From positions 1 to 54,466 of the forward strand of contig JAUIBD010000004.1 in assembly GCA_030427525.1 (NCBI GenBank): 54,466 nucleotides of DNA, read 5' to 3'. Made by a program: the position numbers and the translations under genes. Below the pieces are notes generated by a model that did no database searches, was not told where the DNA came from, and was given only the letters and a program-made list of their open reading frames with translations. Source of the stretch: a bacterium. GTDB lineage: Bacteria; Patescibacteriota; Saccharimonadia; Saccharimonadales; Saccharimonadaceae. This document shows, in pieces, positions 34,861-42,917 of the stretch (positions are counted from its first letter, which is position 1; each line of letters opens with the position of its first letter).

Positions 34861-36951
34861 GTGAAAAAACTATTAGCATTCTTAGTAATAGCGGTGGCAT
34901 CAATAGTAACTTTAACTACTGTTCGGGCGGCAGACACCGACAGTATCTATGTATACGATTTTAGGGACGCTACCAGTCCAGTCCAGAATGCTGCACCCAC
35001 AAATCAAACGGCATCTATACAACTGGTAGGCGACTGGGTATCGACCACAGACGGCGTCCAATTTAATGGAAATACGTCATCGTTGCAGTCTGGTGGACAC
35101 GCCGCGCCAGCTAGTGGACCAGTGATAAACGCTAGTGCCTCTCAGTCAGTAGGAGCTGCAGTAATCTTTAGCCAAACTGGAGGATGCGGTAGCGATTCTC
35201 AGAATATTTCGCAGATCGGTCCTTTCGCCACCTCCACTTCGCAGATCAAGCTACAGCTCAGTAAATGTCGCGGCGGCAACATGTACCCAGAGTGCCGCAT
35301 CGCAGGACAAAGCACTCCTACAAAACAGTTCGCGCTGCGCGGATCACCGCAAGTAGCTAGCGACACCGACTACCGACTTGAATGCGTGAAAAGCCCAGAT
35401 CAAGGCAGCAGCGCAACAGTTACGATGCGTACAACTGACCTTACAACAAGCACAACGACCATCGATACATTTACCATACCCGCTACCGGTACCATCAACT
35501 CTACCCGCGACGTCACTGCGGGCAATAAGTATCCCTTGCCAGCACAGGGCTCAAACACCGACCAATACACAGGTGTTATCACACTACTCGGCTACTGCGT
35601 TAGTAATAATGTTGTCCGGGCGCAGGCGTGTCTAGACAGTGAAGTGAACCTAGAAAACACACCACCTGTCGACCCACCTGTAGACCCTCCGGTCGACCCA
35701 CCGGTTGATCCGCCAGTTAGCAGCGGCAGTGCAGATGAAATCAAGTATTCATACGGCGACACACGAGACGAGGTTGTCTTCAGCTGGCGAGGAGAAGCAG
35801 ACGTCATCTACTATGGCCTCGACGAGTCATATGGTAGTTTCGCAACCGCAAATGAGAGCGACATAACACCAGTTGATATTGACGGACCGTTCATGGAGGC
35901 ACGATTAAGTGGTCTATCGCTCGGGGAAACCTATCATTATAAAATTGGTAGCGACGGCACTGACCATAGCTTTACCACAGCAGCAGGAGACGACGGCAGT
36001 TTCTCTGCCGTAGCAATAGGCGACACAATAGCCAGCGACTGCCGCGGCTATCAACAAGAAATGAATAGCCTCATAAACTCAATGCAGCCGAGCATGGTCT
36101 TGCACCACGGCGACATGGCGATCGCCAATGAATGTGGCGTGCCGGCGGTTCATCAGTTTTACATGGACCTTCAAAACAGCTATTCAACCTACGCAGCCTT
36201 TATGCCTGTGTGGGGCAATCATGAGTATGGAAAGCCGACTAGCCATGCACCTGCAGGCACACCTCGTGACAGCTTGGCGAATTACAAGGGGCGAAGTGCA
36301 GTTCCAAATGCTCAAACCGTTCCAAATGACAAAACAACAAAGACATCACACCCTGGATGTGGCCAAGAAATCGGCAGCAGCATAAATACATGTCGTGGCG
36401 AAGACTGGGGCTGGTTCCAAAGTGGTCGAGTACTCTTCATTTCTTACCCGGAGCCATGGTGGAATGCAATTATGGACTGGCGAGCGAAAGCAGGTGCTTT
36501 GATGGCTCAAGCACAAAGCGACTCATCTATAGATTTCGTCGTAACGTACGGCCACCGACCAGTCATTAGCAGCACTGGCTATACTCCACCGAAAGATTGG
36601 AACACCGCATTTTCTCAGCTCGCAGCTAGTTATAGCCCGTCAAGCTCAAATCCAAACGGCAAATATGTGCTAGACCTGACTGGCCACCGTCACAACATGG
36701 AAGTATTTGCAAATTGGAACAACCTTACTCAGGTAGTAAATGGTGGTGGCGGGCAAGGCCTGATTAATTTCCAAACTGTACTCAGCGGCTCTACGTTCCG
36801 CGCCAAGCATCTTGGATTTACGACACTATTATACGATGGCCAAGCGCGAACGCTGACCTTCGCAATGATCTGTGGTCCTCAGCACAACAGTCAAAATACT
36901 ACCTGCACCCCTGGCTCAACGCTATATAGCCAAACATACTCAAAAAACTAG
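34861..36951 (+). CDS. Secreted calcineurin-like phosphoesterase with LamG-like domain
   Basis: A 696-residue exported protein. Order: signal peptide (1-23, ending VRA), a concanavalin/LamG-like beta domain (about 28-265, VYDFRDATSPVQN...), a PPVD repeat linker (about 267-282), a fibronectin/purple-acid-phosphatase-like N-domain (about 290-375), and a metallophosphoesterase domain with GDTIAS, HHGDM (about 416), WGNHE (about 452), GHRPV and GHRH (about 608). Such enzymes cleave phosphomonoesters or nucleic acids outside the cell; the substrate is unknown. No membrane anchor or sortase signal ends the protein. GTG start after GAGGT. Confidence 0.85.
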   Translation: MKKLLAFLVIAVASIVTLTTVRAADTDSIYVYDFRDATSPVQNAAPTNQTASIQLVGDWVSTTDGVQFNGNTSSLQSGGHAAPASGPVINASASQSVGAAVIFSQTGGCGSDSQNISQIGPFATSTSQIKLQLSKCRGGNMYPECRIAGQSTPTKQFALRGSPQVASDTDYRLECVKSPDQGSSATVTMRTTDLTTSTTTIDTFTIPATGTINSTRDVTAGNKYPLPAQGSNTDQYTGVITLLGYCVSNNVVRAQACLDSEVNLENTPPVDPPVDPPVDPPVDPPVSSGSADEIKYSYGDTRDEVVFSWRGEADVIYYGLDESYGSFATANESDITPVDIDGPFMEARLSGLSLGETYHYKIGSDGTDHSFTTAAGDDGSFSAVAIGDTIASDCRGYQQEMNSLINSMQPSMVLHHGDMAIANECGVPAVHQFYMDLQNSYSTYAAFMPVWGNHEYGKPTSHAPAGTPRDSLANYKGRSAVPNAQTVPNDKTTKTSHPGCGQEIGSSINTCRGEDWGWFQSGRVLFISYPEPWWNAIMDWRAKAGALMAQAQSDSSIDFVVTYGHRPVISSTGYTPPKDWNTAFSQLAASYSPSSSNPNGKYVLDLTGHRHNMEVFANWNNLTQVVNGGGGQGLINFQTVLSGSTFRAKHLGFTTLLYDGQARTLTFAMICGPQHNSQNTTCTPGSTLYSQTYSKN

Positions 36952-37018
36952 TTGCATTTGCACAAAGCGAGGCCTACTATAGACGTATTATAAGTGTCAT
37001 AACACAGGGGGTGTAACT

Positions 37019-39811
37019 ATGACGAAGAAATTACTTATACTAGGGGTCGCAGTGCTACTATCAGTGTTCGGCATTGCCACTGTAAACGCGACACATTCAG
37101 ACAGCTTGTTTGTGTACGATTTTCGGAACGCCACCTCGACCGTTGCCAATCAAGCAGCTGCGAATAGTGGTGTTGATATGGTACTAAGCGGCAACTGGAG
37201 TTCCAACTCGGAAGGCGTCAACTTTACAGGTGACCTCGTGTCGCTACAATCTGGTGGCGCCGCAGACCCACCATCAAATCCAACCATCTCCGTACCTGGT
37301 AGCAACGCCCTTGGCATGTCGGTGGTATTTTCCAGCAACGGGGCTTGTATTAATGATTCACAAAATATATCTCAAATCGGTTCGTTTGGAGCTGGGGCTT
37401 CACAGCTAAAGCTTCAACTGAGTAAATGTACCGATGGCTACGTCTACCCAGAATGTCGTGTTGCAGGCGGCAATACACCCACTGGCACCGGCCCAGAACG
37501 CGGCACAACGGCCATCGTAGCTGACACACTATACAGACTTGAATGTATCAAAGGGCCTGATGTATCAAATGTTGGGGCAGAGCTCACAATGAGACTAACC
37601 GAGGTTGCATCAGACCATACATACACCGATACCTTTACTATTCCGGAAACAGGAACTATCAGCACAAACAAGGATGTGACAGCTGGCAACAAATCTCCTC
37701 TGCCAGCGCAGGGTAGCAACACAGACCAGTTCACTGGCATGGTTCAAGCACTAGGCTACTGCTCGTCAACTAGCGCGGCAAACGCTCAAACATGTGTAGA
37801 GAATGAAGTCGTGGCAACACTTCCGTCAACAGGCGAGGAATATAGCGTGTACACGTATGACCTACGCGATACCACAGGAACCGTCAGTAATACAGCAGCT
37901 CTTAATGCAGGCGTCGACCTCGTATTATCGGGAGATTGGAATTCCGACTCTACAGGAACCACCTTTACAGGCGACACTGAGTACTCTCAATCTGGAGGAA
38001 CAGCTGTACCAACTAGCGGACCAACCCTGGATTTCACTGAAGATCAAGCCGTGGGCACTGCAGCGGTATTTAGTCGGTTAGATGGTTGTCTGAACGCCAT
38101 GCAATTACTGACGCAGACAGGCAATTACGCAAACTATCAGTCACAAATTAAACTGCAGCTAAGTAAGTGTAACTCGTCGTCAAACAACGAGGTTTTCCCT
38201 GAGTGTAGATTTGCTGGTGAGAACACCCTCGGCAGCGAGCTTGCACTTCGTGGTACAACCGCTATCATTGCGGACACGCCGTATCGCCTAGAATGTGTCA
38301 AAGGTCCAAATGCGTTTTCAAGCAACAGCGTCACCATGCGACTCACCAACCTAACAACTAACCAAGTGTCAACCGATACATTTAGCATCAGTAACACAGG
38401 CGACATGAGCACCACTGCTGCTATGGGCGTCGGTAACCGCTCGCCGCTTCCGTCTCAGGCTAACAATGACGTACAGCTAAACGGTACGATTCAGAAACTA
38501 GGTTATTGTGCTTCAGATGAAGTAGCAACGACAGAACTATGCTTAGAAACCACTGTTAGCTACGTGGCGCCACCCGCACCAACCGATGTTGTCGATGAGA
38601 TTAAATACTCGTACGGCGACACTCGTGACGAAGTCGTCTTTAGCTGGCGCGGCAGCGAGGACACGCTGTACTACGGAGCAACCAATACGTACGGACAAAC
38701 CGCAACTGCTTCAGCGAGCGCGATCACTCCTGTTGACACGACTGGACCTTTTATGGAAGTACGTGTTTCAGGACTTAGCCTCGGTACTACCTACCATTAC
38801 AAGATAGGCACTGCCGGCCTTGATCATACGTTTACCACCGCAGCAGGCGACACTGATGATTTCCAAGCCCTTGCTGTAGGTGATACGATAGCCAGCACGT
38901 GTCGTGAGTACGAACAAGACCTGTTCGACCAAATGGGAGCACTATCGCCAAACTTTGTCTTACACCACGGCGATATTTCAATCGCGAATGAATGTGGTGT
39001 ATCGGCCGTGCACCAGTTCTTTATGGATGCAGAAGCAAGTTTCGCGACCAATGCAGCCTTCATGGTGACATGGGGTAACCACGAATACGGCAATCCGACC
39101 TCTCACGCTCCTGAAGGTACACCACGCGACAGCCTAGCAAACTACAAAGGACGCTTGGCAGTACCAAACCCACAAACTGTACCAAACGACACAGCAACGA
39201 AAACAACACACCCTGGATGCGGAGAAGAGATTGAAAGCACAGTAAACACTTGTCAGGGCGAGGACTGGGGCTGGTTCCGCAGTGGACGAGTACTATTTAT
39301 ATCATTCCCAGAACCATGGTGGAACGCTATCACTGACTGGGAGACGAAGGCCGATGCTCTGATGACCGATGCACAAGAAGATTCTACTATCGATTTCGTT
39401 GTGACATACGGCCATCGGCCAGTTATCAGCAGCACCGATTATACTCCACCAAACAACTGGGAGTCTGTCTTTGGAGCGCTTGCGGCAGAGCACAGCCCGT
39501 CCACATCTAACCCAGACGGCAAGTATGTGCTTGACCTAGCGGGCCACCGACACGGCATGGAAGTGTTTGAAGACTGGAACAATCTCACGCAAGTAGTCAA
39601 TGGCGGCGGCGGACAGGGCCTCATCAACTTCCAGACCGTCTTGCCGGAATCTACTTACCGGGCAAAACACCTAGGCTTCAGCACGCTTTCCTACGATGCC
39701 AGCGCACACGAGCTGACATACCAGATGATTTGTGGCCCAGCTCACAGCGGTGAAGACATCACCTGTACACCAGGCGCAGTCCTTTATTCAAAGACATTTA
39801 GCGCACAATAG
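37019..39811 (+). CDS. Secreted phosphoesterase with two LamG-like domains
   Basis: A 930-residue paralogue of the preceding protein. Signal peptide (about 1-24), two tandem LamG-like domains (about 25-272 and 277-520, each ending in a GYC...C segment), no PPVD linker, then the same Fn3-like domain and metallophosphoesterase with HHGDI (about 649), WGNHE (about 686) and GHRH (about 842). The extra beta domain is the main difference. The two genes are separated by 67 bp, with a GGGGGTG site before the second, and arose by tandem duplication. Extracellular phosphate or nucleic-acid scavenging is a sensible guess. Confidence 0.85.
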   Translation: MTKKLLILGVAVLLSVFGIATVNATHSDSLFVYDFRNATSTVANQAAANSGVDMVLSGNWSSNSEGVNFTGDLVSLQSGGAADPPSNPTISVPGSNALGMSVVFSSNGACINDSQNISQIGSFGAGASQLKLQLSKCTDGYVYPECRVAGGNTPTGTGPERGTTAIVADTLYRLECIKGPDVSNVGAELTMRLTEVASDHTYTDTFTIPETGTISTNKDVTAGNKSPLPAQGSNTDQFTGMVQALGYCSSTSAANAQTCVENEVVATLPSTGEEYSVYTYDLRDTTGTVSNTAALNAGVDLVLSGDWNSDSTGTTFTGDTEYSQSGGTAVPTSGPTLDFTEDQAVGTAAVFSRLDGCLNAMQLLTQTGNYANYQSQIKLQLSKCNSSSNNEVFPECRFAGENTLGSELALRGTTAIIADTPYRLECVKGPNAFSSNSVTMRLTNLTTNQVSTDTFSISNTGDMSTTAAMGVGNRSPLPSQANNDVQLNGTIQKLGYCASDEVATTELCLETTVSYVAPPAPTDVVDEIKYSYGDTRDEVVFSWRGSEDTLYYGATNTYGQTATASASAITPVDTTGPFMEVRVSGLSLGTTYHYKIGTAGLDHTFTTAAGDTDDFQALAVGDTIASTCREYEQDLFDQMGALSPNFVLHHGDISIANECGVSAVHQFFMDAEASFATNAAFMVTWGNHEYGNPTSHAPEGTPRDSLANYKGRLAVPNPQTVPNDTATKTTHPGCGEEIESTVNTCQGEDWGWFRSGRVLFISFPEPWWNAITDWETKADALMTDAQEDSTIDFVVTYGHRPVISSTDYTPPNNWESVFGALAAEHSPSTSNPDGKYVLDLAGHRHGMEVFEDWNNLTQVVNGGGGQGLINFQTVLPESTYRAKHLGFSTLSYDASAHELTYQMICGPAHSGEDITCTPGAVLYSKTFSAQ

Positions 39812-39853
39812 CCAGCATCACCGTACGCAAAGCTCCGCACATGCGCATTGCTA

Positions 39854-39911
39854 GTGGTTAGTGACAGTCTACTCTCGGCTAATTTGCTAAGCACGACAAA
39901 TTACTAACCAC
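39854..39911. other. Nested hairpin between phosphoesterase and methyltransferase genes
   Basis: GTGGTTAGT (39854-39862) pairs with ACTAACCAC (39903-39911), and AATTTG (39881-39886) pairs with CAAATT (39897-39902) within it. No U-run follows in either direction. Confidence 0.55.
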
Positions 39912-39957
39912 ACAACGATGGTAGTGCAACGTAGCGAGAACTGATACCATAGGTATG

Positions 39958-41256
39958 ATGTCTAAAATATACTCTACTGCTGAGGTACGTCTGGAAAAAA
40001 TTGTGGGTGGCGGGCAAGCGCTCGGAAAGCTTGAAGATGGCAAAAAAATATTCGTATGGGGTGGCTTGCCTGGCGAGCTAGTCTCAGTCCAGATAACCAA
40101 GAAGAAGTCGTCTTACCTTGAAGGAAAAGTCATTGAAATCATCGAAGCAAGCGACGAGCGCATTACGCCGAAAGATCCCGAAAGCTATCTCTCAACCAGT
40201 CCCTGGCAGATCATGAAAGCAGAGAGCGAGGCACACTACAAGGCTGCGCTTATTGAAGAGGCTTTCGAGCTACACGATATTGTCTTGCCAAACCCGATAC
40301 AGCTATATGGCGACACAAAAAGATTTGAATATCGAAACAAACTTGAATTTAGCTGGTATGGTCATGAGGTGAATGGTCAAGAGCTACTAGACTTAGCGTT
40401 TTTTATACGTGGTAGTAAAGGTAAGGTGCCTGTTACTCAGATGTCTCTTGCACATCCTAGTATCATGCGCACGGCACTGGCAGTCCGTGACCTACTGCGC
40501 ACAAAGCCTATCACCGCGCGTAACCTCAAAACTCTACTAATACGATGCGATAGCGAAGGCAATACCGTCTGGCAGCTGTACGTCAAAGATGCCTTGCCTG
40601 AGATCATCACCAAAGACGAAGCAAACTCGCTAGCTGCACTTGGTGGGGAAGTTATTTTTTCAGACCCGCGCAGCCCAGCTAGCAAGATAACAAAGCGCCT
40701 GGCGCAGTTTGGCGATACATCACTATCAGATACTATACTAGGGGTTCCATTTCGCTATGCCACCGAGGGGTTTTTTCAAATCAATTTACCCATATACGAA
40801 GCAGCTTTGAAAGAAATGCAAAAATGGGTTGAGAATAAACAAACTGTTGACCTATACAGTGGTGTCGGTACTATCGGCCTTACCATTGGTGGAGACGGTA
40901 CGACACTTGTAGAAATCGACGAACACGCGGTACGAGAAATGCGTCAGAATATCATGCGACTCGACGTAGACGCACACGCGGTGCTCGCACCGAGCGAAAA
41001 AGCGCTCGACTACATAACTTCTGATAAGACGATTATCGTAGACCCGCCCCGAGCAGGCCTACATCAGATAGTTATTGAACGACTGCTCGAACAACAACCA
41101 TCTCGCATAATTTATCTTAGCTGTAACCCCGTTACGCAGGCACGTGATGTACAAAAGCTAGGCGATATATACGGTGTTCGCGCCCATCAAGGCTATAACT
41201 TTTTCCCTTGTACACCACATATTGAACATCTTGTCATCCTCGACCGAAAAGCATAA
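39958..41256 (+). CDS. RumA/TrmA-type (uracil-5-)-methyltransferase without Fe-S site
   Basis: SAM-dependent enzyme that makes 5-methyluridine in rRNA or tRNA. The 432-residue protein has an N-terminal TRAM domain (about 8-60, RLEKIVGGGQALGKLEDGKK), the SAM motif VDLYSGVGTIGL, DPPRAGLH and the nucleophile motif IIYLSCNP. RlmD-type enzymes bind a 4Fe-4S cluster through cysteines after the TRAM domain; here the region reads PESYLSTSPWQIM and has none. The target RNA cannot be told. The ATG at 39958 is 7 nt after TACCAT; an adjacent ATG at 39955 is also possible. Confidence 0.88.
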   Translation: MSKIYSTAEVRLEKIVGGGQALGKLEDGKKIFVWGGLPGELVSVQITKKKSSYLEGKVIEIIEASDERITPKDPESYLSTSPWQIMKAESEAHYKAALIEEAFELHDIVLPNPIQLYGDTKRFEYRNKLEFSWYGHEVNGQELLDLAFFIRGSKGKVPVTQMSLAHPSIMRTALAVRDLLRTKPITARNLKTLLIRCDSEGNTVWQLYVKDALPEIITKDEANSLAALGGEVIFSDPRSPASKITKRLAQFGDTSLSDTILGVPFRYATEGFFQINLPIYEAALKEMQKWVENKQTVDLYSGVGTIGLTIGGDGTTLVEIDEHAVREMRQNIMRLDVDAHAVLAPSEKALDYITSDKTIIVDPPRAGLHQIVIERLLEQQPSRIIYLSCNPVTQARDVQKLGDIYGVRAHQGYNFFPCTPHIEHLVILDRKA

Positions 41257-41262
41257 GCACCA

Positions 41263-41291
41263 TTGACGCTACGCTCCGGCTTTATTACAGT
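41263..41291 (+). promoter_or_regulatory. Promoter of the prepilin-like gene
   Basis: TTGACG (41263-41268), a 17-bp spacer and TACAGT (41286-41291), with the ATG 6 nt further. Confidence 0.85.
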
Positions 41292-41297
41292 AGTAAC

Positions 41298-41870
41298 ATG
41301 AAACAACGTGGCTTTACGCTTGTCGAATTACTCGTGGTAGCTATTATTATTGCGATCATTGCCGGCGTGTCTGCTGTTGGCTACATTCAGTACCAAAATA
41401 AATCCAGCGACTCCCAGGCATCAACACTCAGCAGGGTTATCGCGAATGCTGCCGACCATTATTACAATCAAAACCTCGAGTACCCAACCGCAACGCAGCT
41501 ACTTGGAGCCTCGCCAAGCAACAACGCACCAACCAGCGGCCAGTACGCCAACATTGCATCATTTTTGAATATTCCACAAGATTCAATCAAAAATGGTAAG
41601 TTCAGTATCTTCCCGTGCTCTGGCACATGCACACTTTCGAACACAAATGGCGACTACGTATTTTATATAACAAAAGGTACTGCGGCCGGCTCTGCCAAAA
41701 CGTATCCAATTAGCGACAATGGTTGTGTATTCACTTTCCCAAGCAACGAAAATGATGGCGTGTCCTACTTCATAGCATACAAACCAAAAGAAACTGGCAA
41801 CTGGGTATACATTCGTAGCTCGAACGGTGATGTGGCTACAAGCGATAGTTTCTGGTGTCCGTTTAAATAG
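41298..41870 (+). CDS. Type IV prepilin-like protein
   Basis: A 190-residue protein with the prepilin cleavage and methylation motif: a short basic leader MKQRG, then FTLVELLVVAIIIAIIAG with Glu at +5, a hydrophobic helix and a soluble head. The head has CSGTC, then a CVFTF and a final WCPF cysteine, probably two disulfides. It would be a pilin or pseudopilin for adhesion or DNA uptake; type IV pili are known in CPR. No assembly genes are in the window. It ends with an 8-bp overlap with the convergent gene. Confidence 0.9.
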   Translation: MKQRGFTLVELLVVAIIIAIIAGVSAVGYIQYQNKSSDSQASTLSRVIANAADHYYNQNLEYPTATQLLGASPSNNAPTSGQYANIASFLNIPQDSIKNGKFSIFPCSGTCTLSNTNGDYVFYITKGTAAGSAKTYPISDNGCVFTFPSNENDGVSYFIAYKPKETGNWVYIRSSNGDVATSDSFWCPFK

Positions 41871-42351
41871 CTTTTATACGACGGTACGTAAACTTTGCCC
41901 CAACACGCCAACCTCCACTTGCGTCAGGGTCAAATTGTTTTATTTCGCCATGTTTTATTTCACGAATTTGCACCAAGGCAGGGTTGTACGGCGCGAGCGT
42001 ACGATAGTACTGCAGGTCCTCTGGCAATGGGTTATGCCTGCCAGGAAATACCGTCTTGAATTTCTCGCTGCCGATGTCATCAAAATAGGCAGGTCGGCCT
42101 TTTGGCGGAATATATGTTTCAGCGGTCAGATCCATTCGCGATACAATTGTTTTAATATCTTTTAGCAGCAAGCGTGATGTACCTGAGATATACACATATA
42201 GCTGTTTGCTTTTGGTTAAAAACACCGTCGCGTATGCCACGCGGCTCACTGGTACATGCCGCACTATCACATGCTCAATTTCTAATGGAATACCAAATTT
42301 GTCTTTGGCAATCTGCTCCAAGGCAATATCATCATAGATTTCACTGTCCAT
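41863..42351 (-). CDS. Uncharacterised conserved-looking protein
   Basis: A 162-residue soluble protein with no recognised family. The start at 42351 (MDSEIYDDIALEQ) is chosen because a TAAAAT box lies 8 nt upstream on that strand and the longer open frame runs into the GC-rich RNA locus. Residues about 20-80 look like an alternating alpha/beta fold (IEHVIVRHVPVSRVAYATVFLTKSKQLYVYISG), followed by PPKGRPAYFDDI and a C-terminal WRVGAKFTYRRIKAI. It is divergent from the structured RNA at 42423. Confidence 0.6.
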   Translation of the reverse strand: MDSEIYDDIALEQIAKDKFGIPLEIEHVIVRHVPVSRVAYATVFLTKSKQLYVYISGTSRLLLKDIKTIVSRMDLTAETYIPPKGRPAYFDDIGSEKFKTVFPGRHNPLPEDLQYYRTLAPYNPALVQIREIKHGEIKQFDPDASGGWRVGAKFTYRRIKAI

Positions 42352-42387
42352 TACCTCATATTTTAGCACATTATTTATAAAAAAGTA

Positions 42388-42416
42388 TTGACATTTTAGC
42401 ATATTTGGTGTATAAT
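42388..42416 (+). promoter_or_regulatory. Perfect consensus promoter of the islet D RNA
   Basis: TTGACA (42388-42393), a 17-bp spacer and TATAAT (42411-42416) match the sigma-70 consensus exactly. It points into the GC-rich folded region and is the best promoter in the window. Confidence 0.92.
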
Positions 42417-42422
42417 GATATG

Positions 42423-42895
42423 ACCATCGATTAGACGCACACGTCTGCTGCGTCGGCGAGCCCGGTTCGGGAATCGGTGGCTGCAAGATAGGTGGGTCCG
42501 CGCTCGTCGCGCGGCTCTTGTGCCAGGTCAGGCACCCACCTCGGTACGGCGACCCCTCGTGGTTGGTGGTCGCCCTGGATGCCCCCTCGAGGGGCAAGCC
42601 GGACGCGGGACCCGAGATCCCCGTCCGCCGAAAAGCTCCAGCCCTTGACTGGGCAAGTCGCGGGCGACGCCGCATGCTAGACTGGAGCTACCGCCACGGA
42701 GGTCGTCGATCACCTCCATGCTCCCACCGTGGATTGCGTGTCCCCGTGCACGTACGATCGGTGGAGCAGGGGCGAGAATGGCCGCAAGGCCTATGCCCCC
42801 GTCAAGGCCCCCTGGGCCCGGAGCCACCCGCAAGGGTCGGCACCGGGTCCAGGGCGGTCTAAATCACTCGAACCACCATCTGGTGGTCTTTTTTA
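42423..42895 (+). ncRNA. Structured GC-rich RNA of unknown class (islet D)
   Basis: The predicted transcript is about 470 nt. Helices seen: AGGTGGGT (42490-42497) with 42534-42541, enclosing CCGCGC/GCGCGG and TGCC/GGCA (a three-way junction); GGCGACC (42548-42554) with 42568-42574; GCCCC/GGGGC (42581-42595); CGGACG/CGTCCG (42600-42627); AGCTCCAG (42634-42641) with 42682-42689, enclosing two hairpins; GGAGGT/ACCTCC (42698-42717); GGGGC/GCCCC around GGCC-GCAA-GGCC (42780-42791); and a 12-bp helix 42810-42821 with 42843-42854, capped by ACCC-GCAA-GGGT. I cannot match it to RNase P RNA, tmRNA, SRP, 6S or group I/II introns. Open frames across it look random. Confidence 0.8.
42872..42894 (+). terminator. 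Intrinsic terminator of the islet D RNA
   Basis: ACCACC (42872-42877) pairs with GGTGGT (42882-42887), followed by CTTTTTT. Confidence 0.92.
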
Positions 42896-42917
42896 TTTCC
42901 CGTATACTAGATAGAGA

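Noticed and set aside
35664-35720. Short tandem DNA repeat that might hint at a CRISPR or satellite
   Set aside because: It is in frame and codes for PPVD units of a linker in the secreted phosphoesterase. Repeat units are 12 bp with no spacers.
42518-42862. A 114-codon open frame, and others, through the islet D region
   Set aside because: Several overlapping frames on both strands are open only because the DNA is GC-rich. The translation is Pro/Arg/Gly-rich without fold-like pattern, no ribosome binding site precedes it, and the bases are used in paired helices.
42423-42895. Identity as RNase P RNA or tmRNA
   Set aside because: I looked for the RNase P core (GAGGAAAGTCC-like and ACAGAA-like segments) and for a tRNA-like end with TTCGANTC and CCA. 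Neither is present. A covariance search should confirm this.
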